The notes: a model not told the origin generated them from the sequence alone. A DNA stretch of 64,000 nt from Candidatus Blautia excrementipullorum (GCA_019118645.1 DWYN01000058.1:1-64000); one strand, 5' to 3'. Counted from the first letter of the stretch, positions 34,088 to 43,020 are shown. Numbers and translations: made by a program.

Positions 34088-35080
34088 CTATTCCGGAAGA
34101 TAATCATTGGAAAATCCCGCATTATCCGGAATCTCCGTCTCCGTCAGACCGTTTTCATTCAGCCACTGATAGAAAGCGTTCCATCTTTCCGGATCGATAT
34201 AGCCCCACTGATCCACTTCCGCTTTATACTGGTCTTTCAGGTATTCCTGGCTGGCAAGCACCAGATCTTTGTCCAGCTCCGGCGCAGCTTCACAGAGAAT
34301 ATCTGCCGCCTCTTTTGGGTTTTCAATGGCGTATTCATAGCCGTCCCGCAGTGCCGTAAGGAATTTCTCTGCAGTCTCCGGCTCCTCTTCCAGGAAGTCA
34401 TTGTTGGCAATTACTACCGGAGTATAATAATCAAATACAGGGTTGATATCTTTGAAAGCGAAATAATCCGTTTCGATTCCGCTCAGTTCAAATTTCACTC
34501 CTGCCCAGGCATAAAAAATCCAGATCGCGTCTACGGACTTTGATTCCAGAGCGGACACCTCGTCTGTAACCGTACTGGGGATCATCTCCACTTTACTGAA
34601 ATCTCCTCCGTCCTCTTCCACCACATTCTGGATCATCGCCACCTCAATCGGACTGTCCCATGTGGCATATTTCTTTCCCTCCATTCCTTTCGGGGTATCC
34701 ATGCCCTCTCCCTTTCGGGAAATGATTCCGGATGTATTGTGCTGGATAAGAGCAGCCACCGCTGTGGTAGGAAGGGCGTTGTCGCCGGCCACGCCAGGAG
34801 CCATCGTATCCTGGAAAGAGACTCCGAACTGAGCTTTTCCGGAGGCAACCAATGCATCTGCCCCGTCTTCCGGCGGCTGCACAATCTCCACCTCAAGGCC
34901 CTGGTCGTCAAAATAACCGAGGCTCTGAGCCGCATACAGACCTGTGTGATTTGTGTTCGGCGTCCAGTCCAGTACAAATGTGATTTTTTCTTTTTCCCCG
35001 CTCTCTGCAGCGACAGGAACTGCTGCTGATACCGCCGTTATCGCGGCGATTCCCGCCGCAAGCCATCTTTTTTTATTCAT
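34088..35080 (-). CDS. thiY: ABC transporter substrate-binding protein, THI5/NMT1-like (ThiY)
   Basis: 330-residue extracytoplasmic binding protein. Signal peptide about 1-25 (cleavage after VAA). DWTPNTNHTGLYAAQSLGYF (about 39-58) is the signature of ThiY/THI5-like pyrimidine-precursor (HMP or formyl-aminopyrimidine) binders. Unusually for a Gram-positive binding protein there is no lipobox cysteine at the cleavage site. The gene starts 8 bases inside the end of thiX. Confidence 0.92.
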   Translation of the reverse strand: MNKKRWLAAGIAAITAVSAAVPVAAESGEKEKITFVLDWTPNTNHTGLYAAQSLGYFDDQGLEVEIVQPPEDGADALVASGKAQFGVSFQDTMAPGVAGDNALPTTAVAALIQHNTSGIISRKGEGMDTPKGMEGKKYATWDSPIEVAMIQNVVEEDGGDFSKVEMIPSTVTDEVSALESKSVDAIWIFYAWAGVKFELSGIETDYFAFKDINPVFDYYTPVVIANNDFLEEEPETAEKFLTALRDGYEYAIENPKEAADILCEAAPELDKDLVLASQEYLKDQYKAEVDQWGYIDPERWNAFYQWLNENGLTETEIPDNAGFSNDYLPE

Positions 35081-35840
35081 GTGTATCCTCCCATGGCATA
35101 CATTTTTTCTGTAAATAATCCACCAGCTTCATCAGAAGAAGGCTGATGATCGAAATTAGAAAAATAACAGCAAACATTTTGTCAAAGGCAAACGCCTTTT
35201 TCACTCTGGTCATATAAACTCCCAGTCCGTTAAATCCGCCCAGCCACTCTGAGATCACTGCTCCTACAACAGAGTATGCCGCCGATATCCTGAGACTTGA
35301 AAAAAACTGGCCCATGGCTCCCGGCAGTTTTACATACCGAAAAATCTGCATTCTGCCGGCTCCCATGGACCGCAGAAGGTTCATGGTATCCTTGTCCGCA
35401 CTTCTCAGCCCGGTCAGCACACCTACCGTAATCGGGAAAAAGGTAGTAATCACAATCAGAATGATCTTCGGCAGCATCTCATAGCCGAACCACAGAACCA
35501 GAAGAGGCGCAATCGCAACTGTGGGAACCGTCTGTGTCAGTACCACCAGAGGGTAAACCGCTCTGTACAGCCCTTCAAAGCGGTCCATAAGAACTGCCAT
35601 TGCGAATCCGAAGGCTACCCCGCACAGCAGACCAAGGAATGCTTCTGTCAGCGTCACCCGAAGGTGAGACATCAAAAGAGGGAATTCCTCCACAAAGGCC
35701 GCCGCCACCTGAACCGGCGACGGCAGCATATACCCCGGCACAATTCCCAGTACGCAGACAATCTGCCACACGGCCAGCAGCACCAGAAGCGCTGCCAGTG
35801 TATTAATCGTCGAGGTGATGTTTTGTAACCTTTTTCTCAA
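35073..35840 (-). CDS. thiX: ABC transporter permease, HMP/thiamine-precursor uptake (ThiX)
   Basis: 256-residue BPD-type permease with about 6 membrane helices and an EAA-loop sequence near GAGRMQIFRYVKLPGA. The start chosen is TTG at 35840 because GGAGAGG lies 9 bases upstream and the product then begins with basic residues before the first helix; no ATG is suitably placed. It overlaps the end of the thiamine-binding protein gene by 38 bases. Confidence 0.85.
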   Translation of the reverse strand: MRKRLQNITSTINTLAALLVLLAVWQIVCVLGIVPGYMLPSPVQVAAAFVEEFPLLMSHLRVTLTEAFLGLLCGVAFGFAMAVLMDRFEGLYRAVYPLVVLTQTVPTVAIAPLLVLWFGYEMLPKIILIVITTFFPITVGVLTGLRSADKDTMNLLRSMGAGRMQIFRYVKLPGAMGQFFSSLRISAAYSVVGAVISEWLGGFNGLGVYMTRVKKAFAFDKMFAVIFLISIISLLLMKLVDYLQKKCMPWEDTHE

Positions 35841-36105
35841 TGGTAAGCACCTCTCCCTCCGGGCGGTAAGTAACCTTAATATAAGCAGCCACAGACGGCG
35901 CACCCGCACGAATGGCAATGTGCTGACATTCTTTTACAATATCCATCAGTTCATCATAATCCCCTTCGATGGCCGTCTCAAAAGGCCCGACATAACAGTT
36001 CAGCCCCGTGCTCTTAATATAGGCAATCACCTCGTCCACCACACGGATCAGTTCCTCATCATCTTTTGCTTCAGGAAGTACCTGAATAGCTACACTTGCG
36101 TTCAT
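35803..36105 (-). CDS. Thiamine-binding protein (MTH1187/YkoF family)
   Basis: 100-residue ferredoxin-like-fold protein of the thiamine-binding (DUF77) family, with SVAIQVLP at the start, GPFETAIEGDYDELM in the middle and a basic C-terminus. It is presumably a cytosolic thiamine or HMP binder. The start ATG 36105 is 8 bases after AGGAGG; ATG 36111 is too close. It is the first gene of the TPP-riboswitch operon, followed by thiX, thiY and thiZ. Confidence 0.88.
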   Translation of the reverse strand: MNASVAIQVLPEAKDDEELIRVVDEVIAYIKSTGLNCYVGPFETAIEGDYDELMDIVKECQHIAIRAGAPSVAAYIKVTYRPEGEVLTIEKKVTKHHLDD

Positions 36106-36203
36106 TTTCATTTCCTCCTTTTTATCAATAGGCAGCCGCCTGCACAAACCAGCTGCGGAGACTGGGCTCCGGAGATTCCTCCGGAGTTTCATGTGCTGCG
36201 CCC

Positions 36204-36235
36204 AAAACAAAACTCCCGCAGAGAACTACGGGAGT
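36204..36235 (-). terminator. TPP riboswitch expression-platform terminator
   Basis: 10-base-pair stem ACTCCCGTAG/CTGCGGGAGT with a 4-base loop and TTTGTTTT on the minus strand, between the aptamer and the first gene. TPP binding is expected to favour this terminator. Confidence 0.85.
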
Positions 36236-36267
36236 CAGCTTTCTCAGAAAGCACAAAAATCCTCTAT

Positions 36268-36357
36268 GTTCCCTACGCTGGCATTATCCAGGTCAGGTCA
36301 GCGGGTCCGATACGAATACGGTATCCATCTCAGCCGGGCTTTCCCCAGCACCCCTTT
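36268..36357 (-). promoter_or_regulatory. TPP riboswitch (THI element)
   Basis: The minus strand shows the conserved aptamer: GGGGTGCT near the 5' end, GCTGAGATGG, GGACCCGCTGACCTGA, CTGGATAATGCCAGCG and TAGGGA. It lies between a promoter and an intrinsic terminator ahead of the thiamine-precursor transporter genes. Confidence 0.96.
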
Positions 36358-36378
36358 GTACTGCTTGTTTCTACAAAA

Positions 36379-36406
36379 AGTCTACCATGAAATAGAAAAA
36401 TGTCAA
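36379..36406 (-). promoter_or_regulatory. Promoter of the TPP-riboswitch operon
   Basis: -35 TTGACA (36406-36401), 16-base spacer, -10 TAGACT (36384-36379), placing the start about 15 bases before the aptamer. Confidence 0.75.
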
Positions 36407-36516
36407 GAGTTTTTCCTGTGGCGTGCCAGATTCTCTGATATATTCTGAAAACAGATGAAATTGAAACAGAGACTCTGCGAATCCTTCGGCAGGTTCTGAA
36501 AAGAACCGCAGAAATC

Positions 36517-36545
36517 TTGACATCTTTCTATAAATATGGTATCTT
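36517..36545 (+). promoter_or_regulatory. Promoter of a short leader or small RNA
   Basis: -35 TTGACA (36517-36522), 17-base spacer, -10 TATCTT (36540-36545), directed toward the HlyC/CorC gene, with a strong terminator about 95 bases downstream. Confidence 0.6.
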
Positions 36546-36551
36546 TTCTTG

Positions 36552-36684
36552 ATAAGAGAAAGGATGTGAGATTTGCGTGGAAGATTCATCTGACGATTGC
36601 CACACTATTGATTCCCGCATAAAAATCATGTATATATAGAGGTATAGCTTGTGAGCGCAGCTTACAGGCTATACCTTTTTGTGT
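36552..36684 (+). ncRNA. Candidate terminated leader or small RNA
   Basis: Predicted transcript of about 130 bases between the promoter at 36517-36545 and the terminator at 36640-36680. It contains AAAGGATG followed by a possible 20-codon GTG-initiated frame (36575-36637) encoding a short peptide with weak RBS spacing. No known riboswitch core was recognised. It could be a regulatory leader of the downstream gene or a free small RNA. Confidence 0.4.
36640..36680 (+). terminator. Strong intrinsic terminator upstream of the HlyC/CorC gene
   Basis: Fully paired 17-base stem (AGGTATAGC arm at 36640-36656, CTATACCT arm ending 36676, two wobble pairs) with a 3-base loop and a T-run. It has no upstream plus-strand gene to terminate. 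Confidence 0.9.
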
Positions 36685-36768
36685 TCTTTTGCAAAAGGTT
36701 CCAGACCTTCCAAAGTGGAAATTTTGCATGATTCAGTAAATAGCAGGAGGATTTAAAGAAAGTATATT

Positions 36769-38082
36769 ATGATAGGTTCCATTATATTAATTATTGTTTT
36801 TACATTTTTAAACGCAATTTTTGCAAGCGCGGAAATCGCCGTTATCTCCATGAGCGAGACAAAGCTGAAATGCCTGGTAGACGAGGGCAACAAGCGGGCG
36901 AAAAAGCTTTCCGCCCTGACAGAACAGCCGGCGCGGTTCCTGGCTACCATTCAGGTTGCCATCACCTTATCCGGATTTTTGAACAGTGCATTTGCCTCTG
37001 ACAACTTTGCCGGAATTATTGTGGACGCCCTGCTCTCCGCAGGAGTGCCTGTGCCGGAAAAAACTCTGAATTCCATTGCCATGGTCATCATCACTGTGAT
37101 TCTTTCTTATATCAGTATCGTCTTCGGCGAACTGGTTCCCAAAAGAATCGCCATGAAAAATTCCGAGTCTCTTTCTCTCGGTCTGGCTCCCACCCTGTAC
37201 GGAGTCGCAAAAGTGTTCTCTCCGCTTGTATCTCTGCTGACAGTTTCTACAAACCTGATTCTGAAGCTGCTCGGAATCAACCCGGCGGAAAACGATGACC
37301 AGGTAACAAAAGAAGAAATTCAGATGATGCTGATGGAAGGCAACGCCCAGGGCGTGATTGATACCCAGGAAAACGAGTTTATTCAGAATATTTTTGAATT
37401 CCATGATATTACCACTGAGCAGGTCTGCACACACCGCACCGATGTGATTGTCCTGGATACCGAGGATTCTATGGAAGAGTGGAAAGAAACCATTTACCAG
37501 AACCGTCACAGCTATTATCCCGTATGTCAGGAAACAAAGGATAATATCATCGGTATTCTGGATACCAAAGATTATTTCCGTCTGGAAGACTACTCCCGCG
37601 AAAATGTTCTTGCCAAAGCGGTAAAACCGGCTCACTTCATTCCGGAAAGCATGAAGGCAGCCAAGCTTTTCGATCATATGAAGCAGACAAGAAACTACTT
37701 TGCCGTTCTGCTCAATGAATACGGAGAAATGTCCGGCATTGCCACACTTCACGATCTCCTGGAAGAGCTTGTGGGGGATATTTATGAGGAGAACGAAGAA
37801 AATCCTGAAAAGATCCAGAAGCTCTCTCCTACTTCCTGGCTTGTCCGCGGCGATGTGGAAATGGATGACGTTGCCGAGGCCCTGCACCTTACGCTTCCGG
37901 AGGGCGACTACGATACCTTTAACGGTTTCATTTACAGTATTATAGACAGTATTCCTGAAGACGGAAGCCAGTTCACCTGTGAAAGCAGCGGCATGATCAT
38001 CCATGTAAAATCCGTTGCAAAGCACAAAATTGTGGAGGCTATTGTAGAAGTGCCGGAATCTCCTCAAAAAGAAGAGGACTGA
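36769..38082 (+). CDS. HlyC/CorC-family (DUF21/CBS) membrane protein
   Basis: 437-residue CNNM/CorC-type membrane protein, usually tied to magnesium or cobalt homeostasis. DUF21 domain with about 4 membrane segments (residues 1-180, including SEIAVISMSETKLK and GELVPKRIAM), a CBS pair (about 210-335), and the C-terminal CorC/HlyC domain. The AGGAGG lies 18 bases upstream of the ATG, unusually far, so initiation may be inefficient or the leader may fold. Its mRNA may be controlled by the terminated leader upstream. Confidence 0.93.
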   Translation: MIGSIILIIVFTFLNAIFASAEIAVISMSETKLKCLVDEGNKRAKKLSALTEQPARFLATIQVAITLSGFLNSAFASDNFAGIIVDALLSAGVPVPEKTLNSIAMVIITVILSYISIVFGELVPKRIAMKNSESLSLGLAPTLYGVAKVFSPLVSLLTVSTNLILKLLGINPAENDDQVTKEEIQMMLMEGNAQGVIDTQENEFIQNIFEFHDITTEQVCTHRTDVIVLDTEDSMEEWKETIYQNRHSYYPVCQETKDNIIGILDTKDYFRLEDYSRENVLAKAVKPAHFIPESMKAAKLFDHMKQTRNYFAVLLNEYGEMSGIATLHDLLEELVGDIYEENEENPEKIQKLSPTSWLVRGDVEMDDVAEALHLTLPEGDYDTFNGFIYSIIDSIPEDGSQFTCESSGMIIHVKSVAKHKIVEAIVEVPESPQKEED

Positions 38083-38091
38083 ACAGTCAAA

Positions 38092-38132
38092 AAAAAGAAT
38101 TCGGAAGGAACTTTTCCTTCCGGATTCTTTTT
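38092..38132. terminator. Bidirectional terminator
   Basis: Hairpin GAATTCGGAAGGA / TCCTTCCGGATTC flanked by A7 and T7 runs between the convergent HlyC/CorC gene and the secreted FnIII protein gene. Confidence 0.9.
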
Positions 38133-38145
38133 TTATAACTAATAA

Positions 38146-39258
38146 CTAAAACGAAGTAAATCCCAGTTCTCCGATGGACAGACCAACTCTTGATCTGATC
38201 AGATCATGGCATCCTTCAAGGGTAAGATTCAGGCACTCGCCTCCTAAATCAGAAACCTCATACGGTGCAGTCTTTCCGCCCATGTAAAACGCCAGATTAT
38301 CATCTTCTCTGTAATTCGGCACATAAAGACGTGTATAGGAATTCACCTGCAGCCCCTGTACCGTCACAATATTTTTTACCGTTGCATCTTTGGATTTCAC
38401 TGCGTTTACCAGAATGTCTGTGACAATCTGAATTCCTTCTGATCTTTCCGCCAGAACAGAACGCAGATTTATCTGATCTGTTTTTTTGAAATAACGGACA
38501 ATAAATTTGAGGTCTCCGCCCTGGTACATACTCAGCAGATATTTATTGCCGGCGCCGTCTGTCCGACCATACCTGCTGATATAATTTTTCAGCGTGGAAT
38601 AATCCCGCGCCAGCTTAGAGGAAGCGGAAGACTTATTTTTCACAGTAACTTTGCAAGTGAATTTTTTGCTTCCAAGGCTTGCGGTAATTGTCGCCGTTCC
38701 CGGCCTCTTTGCAAGAATGCGTCCGTTTCTGTACACCCACACAATCCCGCTGTTGCTTGATTTCCATGTCGGCCGAATCTTTGTGCCATTTATCTTAAGA
38801 TCATAATAATCTCCCACATAAAGATTTTTTCGATATACATTTATCTTCAGATAGTTCAGTCCTGCTATCGTTGTAACGCCTCTTACCTGATAACTGCTCC
38901 AGATAACTTTTCCGCCGCTTCTTCTATACGCTCTCACCGTATATGTATACTTATTTCCGGAAACGACTTTCGTATCCGAATAAGAAACATTTCTATATCC
39001 GGAAATGTTCTTCTGCGCCTGCCATTTTCCGCCGTTTGTCCTTCTGTACACGCGGTATCCCGTCGCTCCTCTTACCGGTTTCCATCTCAGCACGGTCTTC
39101 GTTTTTCCATAAGGACGTACTGAAACAAGTGAGGGAGCCGTCAAGCCAGAGGCGGCCTGAACTTCAGACACAGCAGGAAGTCCCGGACTCATCGCAGGAA
39201 CTGCAAATAGCATCATGAACGCCAGCACAAGAGCACACAAAAGTTTTTTCTTTTTCAT
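38146..39258 (-). CDS. Secreted FnIII and Ig-like (Big_2) domain protein
   Basis: 370-residue exported protein of unknown function. Signal peptide about 1-36 (cleavage after VQA). A fibronectin type III domain (about 40-128: LRWKPVRGATGYRVYRR, YTYTVRAYRR) is followed by a Big_2-like domain (about 135-210: W-K-S-S-N-S-G-I-V-W, LAKRPGTATITA) and an unassigned C-terminal region (215-370). No wall-anchor motif is seen. The start at ATG 39258 has better RBS spacing (GGAGG, 9 bases) than ATG 39264. Basic overall. Confidence 0.85.
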   Translation of the reverse strand: MKKKKLLCALVLAFMMLFAVPAMSPGLPAVSEVQAASGLTAPSLVSVRPYGKTKTVLRWKPVRGATGYRVYRRTNGGKWQAQKNISGYRNVSYSDTKVVSGNKYTYTVRAYRRSGGKVIWSSYQVRGVTTIAGLNYLKINVYRKNLYVGDYYDLKINGTKIRPTWKSSNSGIVWVYRNGRILAKRPGTATITASLGSKKFTCKVTVKNKSSASSKLARDYSTLKNYISRYGRTDGAGNKYLLSMYQGGDLKFIVRYFKKTDQINLRSVLAERSEGIQIVTDILVNAVKSKDATVKNIVTVQGLQVNSYTRLYVPNYREDDNLAFYMGGKTAPYEVSDLGGECLNLTLEGCHDLIRSRVGLSIGELGFTSF

Positions 39259-39504
39259 ACCCATGTTCCTCCAAAAATATTTGATTTATAAGACAACTTT
39301 ACTACATATCTTCTGAATTTTCAACCGTATTATGTTTATTCACAAAATATTTTTGCAGATTTTTGATCTATATTTTTCATCAGTAAATACTCGCATATTT
39401 TTCTCGTTATAGTTGAAAAAATCTGTTATACTGAAATCAGATTTTACCGGCGTCTATACACGGCGCGGCAGGTGCTGCAAAAAATTTTATCGGGAGGATT
39501 CTTT

Positions 39505-40386
39505 ATGAAACACATACTGGAAAACGAAATGCTCCGCATAGAAATTAACGATCACGGCGCGGAGCTGTCTGAAATTTATGATAAGGAGAAAGACCGCCAG
39601 GTGCTCTGGGGCGCAGATCCGGTTCACTGGAAGCGCCATGCCCCTGTCCTCTTTCCCAATGTAGGAAGATATTATAAGGACCGCTGCCTGATCAGCGGAA
39701 AAACTTATTCCTGCGGTCAGCACGGTTTTGCCAGAGACATGGAATTTCTATGTACAGATAAATCCGAAAATTCCGTCACCCATCTTCTTAATTCTTCTGC
39801 GGCCACAAAGGAAAAGTATCCTTTTGACTTTAAACTTTTTATTACCCATCAGCTTTCCGGAAGAGACATCACAGTTTCCTGGAAGGTAGTCAATGCAGGT
39901 TCGGAAACTATGTATTTCACCATTGGCGGCCATCCGGCTTTTCGTGTGCCTGTGCTTCCCGGCACCAGCCGCGACCAGTATTTTCTTACCTTCAGCGGCC
40001 AGAAAGAGCTTACCTACTGTCTGCTGGATCTCTCCACCGGCACAGCTCTCCCGGATCAGACACGCATCCTGAATCTGGAAAATGGAGTCTGCCGTATTGC
40101 TCCCCATATGTTTGACAAGGATGCTCTGGTTTTTGACAACGGGCAGATTACCAAGGCCGGAATCGCGCTGCCTGACGGCACTCCCTATGTGGAGCTCACC
40201 TGCGAAGGTTTCCCGAACTTCGGCATCTGGTCTTCCTCCATGGACGCTCCTTTTGTCTGCCTGGAGCCCTGGATGGGCCGCTGCGATAATTCCGGCTTTG
40301 AAGGTGAACTCAGCGCCAAGCCGGGAATCAACCGCCTGGATGCCGGAGATGTATTTGAAAAGTCTTATAGTATTTCTATAAAGTAG
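39505..40386 (+). CDS. Aldose 1-epimerase family protein (LacX-like)
   Basis: 293-residue galactose-mutarotase-fold protein. LENEMLRIEINDHGAELSEI opens the beta-sandwich, HAPVLFPNVGRY and HGFARDMEF (the His after GQ) supply conserved catalytic-face residues, and TIGGHPAFRVP carries the second His. It resembles LacX/YeaD hexose-phosphate or aldose epimerases. GGGAGG lies just upstream of ATG 39505. No sugar operon is adjacent on this strand. Confidence 0.9.
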   Translation: MKHILENEMLRIEINDHGAELSEIYDKEKDRQVLWGADPVHWKRHAPVLFPNVGRYYKDRCLISGKTYSCGQHGFARDMEFLCTDKSENSVTHLLNSSAATKEKYPFDFKLFITHQLSGRDITVSWKVVNAGSETMYFTIGGHPAFRVPVLPGTSRDQYFLTFSGQKELTYCLLDLSTGTALPDQTRILNLENGVCRIAPHMFDKDALVFDNGQITKAGIALPDGTPYVELTCEGFPNFGIWSSSMDAPFVCLEPWMGRCDNSGFEGELSAKPGINRLDAGDVFEKSYSISIK

Positions 40387-40410
40387 AACTCAGGGCGTCA
40401 CATATATCCC

Positions 40411-41322
40411 TCACATTCCGCTGAGCCACTCCGTAGCTCCCATCGCAGAAACCGCTTTGGCACCCCATCGGTTTCCCTGTTTTGCACAGTCCCTGACGCT
40501 CTTTCCCTCTGAAAGAGCGTACAGGAAACCTGCGGTAAAGCTGTCACCCGCACCTGTGGTATCCAGACATACCACATCTTTCTCTGCGGGAATCCAGGTC
40601 TTCTCCTGGCAGCAGTCCAGATAGCAGCCTCTGCTTCCGCACTTGATCACCACATGACTGACTCCGGCGCCCCGAAGTTCCGCCGCTGCCTCCTCCACAG
40701 TATCCTTTCCGGTAAGCAGCATAGCCTCCTCGTCATTCGGAATCAGATAGTCCACATATTCCAGGGCCAAAGAGAGATCCTTCACTGTCTCTCCGTTCTT
40801 CCGCTTTGTCATATCAGCACATACTAATTTTCCCTGCTCCTTTGCCTTTTTAAAGATTGTCCGCAGTTCTGCCGGGCCTATTTCAGGGAACACAAAAATA
40901 CTGGCAAAGCAGATAATTCCTGTGCTTTCCGGGAAAGGCATATGAATATCTTTTATAGAAAGCTTCCTCAGACTGCCTGAAGGATTGGTCAGAAAATGTC
41001 TGGAACCGTCCCTGCTTACCAGAACTACATTAATTCCTGTAGGAATTTCTGATCTTATGCAGTCAGCGCCAAGAAGAATGCCTGCCTCCCGGCAGTGGTC
41101 TGTGACATATTTTCCGGCTTTGTCAGATCCGATCACTGTTTCCAGCCGGACTGTTTTTCCCATCTTAGAAAGAACCGTTGCCTCATTCAGCCCGTCTCCT
41201 CCCACGGACAGACGAATTTCTTCTGCCGGAGAGGAGCCGTTCTGAAATACCTCCGCATCTGCCGGACGGACAAGCACATCCAGAATCGCCGCCCCAATAA
41301 TCACAATTTCCGGATTTTTCAT
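40411..41322 (-). CDS. PfkB-family carbohydrate kinase
   Basis: 303-residue ribokinase-fold sugar kinase. LSVGGDGLNEATVLSKMG (about 33-50) is the N-terminal signature and DTTGAGDSFTAGFLYALSEG (near 252-271) the C-terminal signature with the catalytic Asp. It follows the P1 peptidase by 53 bases in an operon headed by merR. The sugar or nucleoside substrate is not evident. Confidence 0.9.
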   Translation of the reverse strand: MKNPEIVIIGAAILDVLVRPADAEVFQNGSSPAEEIRLSVGGDGLNEATVLSKMGKTVRLETVIGSDKAGKYVTDHCREAGILLGADCIRSEIPTGINVVLVSRDGSRHFLTNPSGSLRKLSIKDIHMPFPESTGIICFASIFVFPEIGPAELRTIFKKAKEQGKLVCADMTKRKNGETVKDLSLALEYVDYLIPNDEEAMLLTGKDTVEEAAAELRGAGVSHVVIKCGSRGCYLDCCQEKTWIPAEKDVVCLDTTGAGDSFTAGFLYALSEGKSVRDCAKQGNRWGAKAVSAMGATEWLSGM

Positions 41323-41375
41323 TTCTTCTTTCCTCCTGACCTTTTTTTCCTGATTCAGCCTTTTTTATGCTTTTC

Positions 41376-42356
41376 CTAATTGCGGGGCATATTTCTAAAT
41401 TCGTGTACAGACGGAAACCCGTATCTGCTCTCCGCACTGGTCACCGCGCGGATAATCGCCTCACTCATCACCTCAGCGGCAAGTGTTCCCACAAGATCCT
41501 GATCTGCTTTTATATTTCCCAGCGAAACCGCGTAAATACTGTCGCCGTCTGCGGTAGTATGCACCGGCCTTATGGAACGGGCATACCCGTCATGAGCCAT
41601 TCCCGCTATTTTACAAAGAGAAGGCTTTGAAAATTCTCCATTTGTGAGAATAATTCCGATGGTGGTATTCCCGGTAAATTTATTTTCCACCACTTCTGTA
41701 TTTGCATACATCAGTTCTTCTGTCTGACGGAACGATTTTCTGTCCTCTGACAGGAGACCCGCAATCTTTTCTCCTGTTTTCCAGTCATAAATATCTCCCA
41801 GGGCATTTACCGCCACAATGGCGCCTACCTGCAGTTCTCCTATCTGAAGAGCATAGCTGCCGATTCCGGATTTCATGCAGAAATCCATTCCAGCAAATTT
41901 CCCCACAGTAGCGCCGCAGCCTGCTCCGTAATTTCCGTCCCGGTAATTTCCTTTCTCAGAATTTACACAGGCCTGATATCCCATCTCCTTGTCCGGCCTG
42001 ACAGAGGAGTTTCCCACAGTAAGGTCAAACAAATCCGCCTGGCACACCAGAGGCACTTTTGTCACACCTACATCGAATCCAATGCCCCTCTGTTCCAGAT
42101 ACTCCATAACTCCGTCTGCAGCGCCCAGGCCGAAGGCGCTCCCTCCTGCCAGCACCACTGCATGGATCTCCGCTGCCGCGGTCAGAGGATCCATCAGTTC
42201 CGATTCTCTGGACGCCGGTCCCCCGCCTCTTACGTCAAGTCCCGCAGCCATTCCTTTCTCCGATATCAGAACCGTACATCCTGTTCCCGCCTCCGTGTTT
42301 TCTGCCTGTCCGATTCTAATTCCGCCGATTTCCGTTATCTGAATTTCCTGTTTCAT
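41376..42356 (-). CDS. P1-family (DmpA/BapA-type) self-processing aminopeptidase
   Basis: 326-residue Ntn-like hydrolase. The autocleavage site is visible as GN230-T231-T-I-G, where Thr231 would become the nucleophile of the small subunit. GGSAFGLGAADGV and GYGAGCGATVGK-type segments match P1 peptidases. Such enzymes release N-terminal amino acids or beta-amino acids, or act as amidases. It follows merR by 14 bases, so is likely MerR-operon encoded; no signal peptide. Confidence 0.92.
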   Translation of the reverse strand: MKQEIQITEIGGIRIGQAENTEAGTGCTVLISEKGMAAGLDVRGGGPASRESELMDPLTAAAEIHAVVLAGGSAFGLGAADGVMEYLEQRGIGFDVGVTKVPLVCQADLFDLTVGNSSVRPDKEMGYQACVNSEKGNYRDGNYGAGCGATVGKFAGMDFCMKSGIGSYALQIGELQVGAIVAVNALGDIYDWKTGEKIAGLLSEDRKSFRQTEELMYANTEVVENKFTGNTTIGIILTNGEFSKPSLCKIAGMAHDGYARSIRPVHTTADGDSIYAVSLGNIKADQDLVGTLAAEVMSEAIIRAVTSAESRYGFPSVHEFRNMPRN

Positions 42357-42370
42357 TTCTTTCCTCCCCG

Positions 42371-42808
42371 CTAATCCTGTGCCATATCATAAAGCGCCTG
42401 AATTTCCTCTGGAAGATGATCGGGAAGCATTTCTTTTATCCGTTCCTCGCTTCCATTCTCTATGGCCTGCTCATAATACCATTTTTTATATTGTATCATA
42501 GCAAGAACCTTTTCCATTTTGCGCATTTCTTCCTTTACCGCTTCTTCCTGCCTGACAAACAGCTCCAGCCTCTGCGGATATGTGCTGCTTCCCTGGGCGC
42601 ACCATTTCATAAATACCTTTATTTCTTTAATTTCCAGTCCCGATTTTTTCAGACATTCAATTACACGCAGGGCCTCTATCTCCCGCTCGCTGAATCTCCT
42701 TACTCCGCCGCTTCTCTGAAGATTCGGGAACAGACCTTCCTTATCGTAATACCGCAGCGTAGATATGGGAATCTGAAACATTTCCGCAATCTGTCCAATT
42801 GTATACAT
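42371..42808 (-). CDS. MerR-family transcriptional regulator
   Basis: 145-residue regulator with an N-terminal winged helix (YTIGQIAEMFQIPISTLRYYDKEGL, 2-26) and a coiled-coil dimerisation helix (about 85-125). There is no C-terminal effector domain and no Cys pattern for heavy metals, placing it with short AdhR/NmlR-like members that sense aldehydes or redox change. The start at ATG 42808 has AGGAG upstream. It heads an operon with the P1 peptidase and PfkB kinase and faces a MerR-type promoter across the 98-base gap. Confidence 0.92.
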   Translation of the reverse strand: MYTIGQIAEMFQIPISTLRYYDKEGLFPNLQRSGGVRRFSEREIEALRVIECLKKSGLEIKEIKVFMKWCAQGSSTYPQRLELFVRQEEAVKEEMRKMEKVLAMIQYKKWYYEQAIENGSEERIKEMLPDHLPEEIQALYDMAQD

Positions 42809-42904
42809 TCCTGACCACTCCTTTTGCCTTACAGACAATGTATGGGAAACATAGAATTCTATTTTTCCTGCCAAATTTTTCAGATAAAAATCGTAAAATT
42901 TATC

Positions 42905-42935
42905 TTGACCTAAAGTCAGATTTAGGTACTATAAT
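42905..42935 (+). promoter_or_regulatory. MerR-type promoter with 19-base spacer and dyad
   Basis: -35 TTGACC (42905-42910), a 19-base spacer and -10 TATAAT (42930-42935). The spacer contains the inverted repeat ACCTAAA-GTCAGA-TTTAGGT (42908-42927). The long spacer with a central dyad is the hallmark of MerR-activated promoters. It points away from merR. Confidence 0.85.
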
Positions 42936-43020
42936 GACCTTACCACGAAGCAGAGACAATGTCAACACACATTTCTGGTTTATACACAAAATACAGTTCC
43001 GGCCAGTTCATCTGCGTAGA

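Noticed and set aside
36967..38067. Long minus-strand open frame (366 codons) opposite the HlyC/CorC gene
   Set aside because: Antisense shadow of a strongly supported gene; no RBS and low-complexity His/Phe/Asn-rich composition typical of reversed coding sequence.
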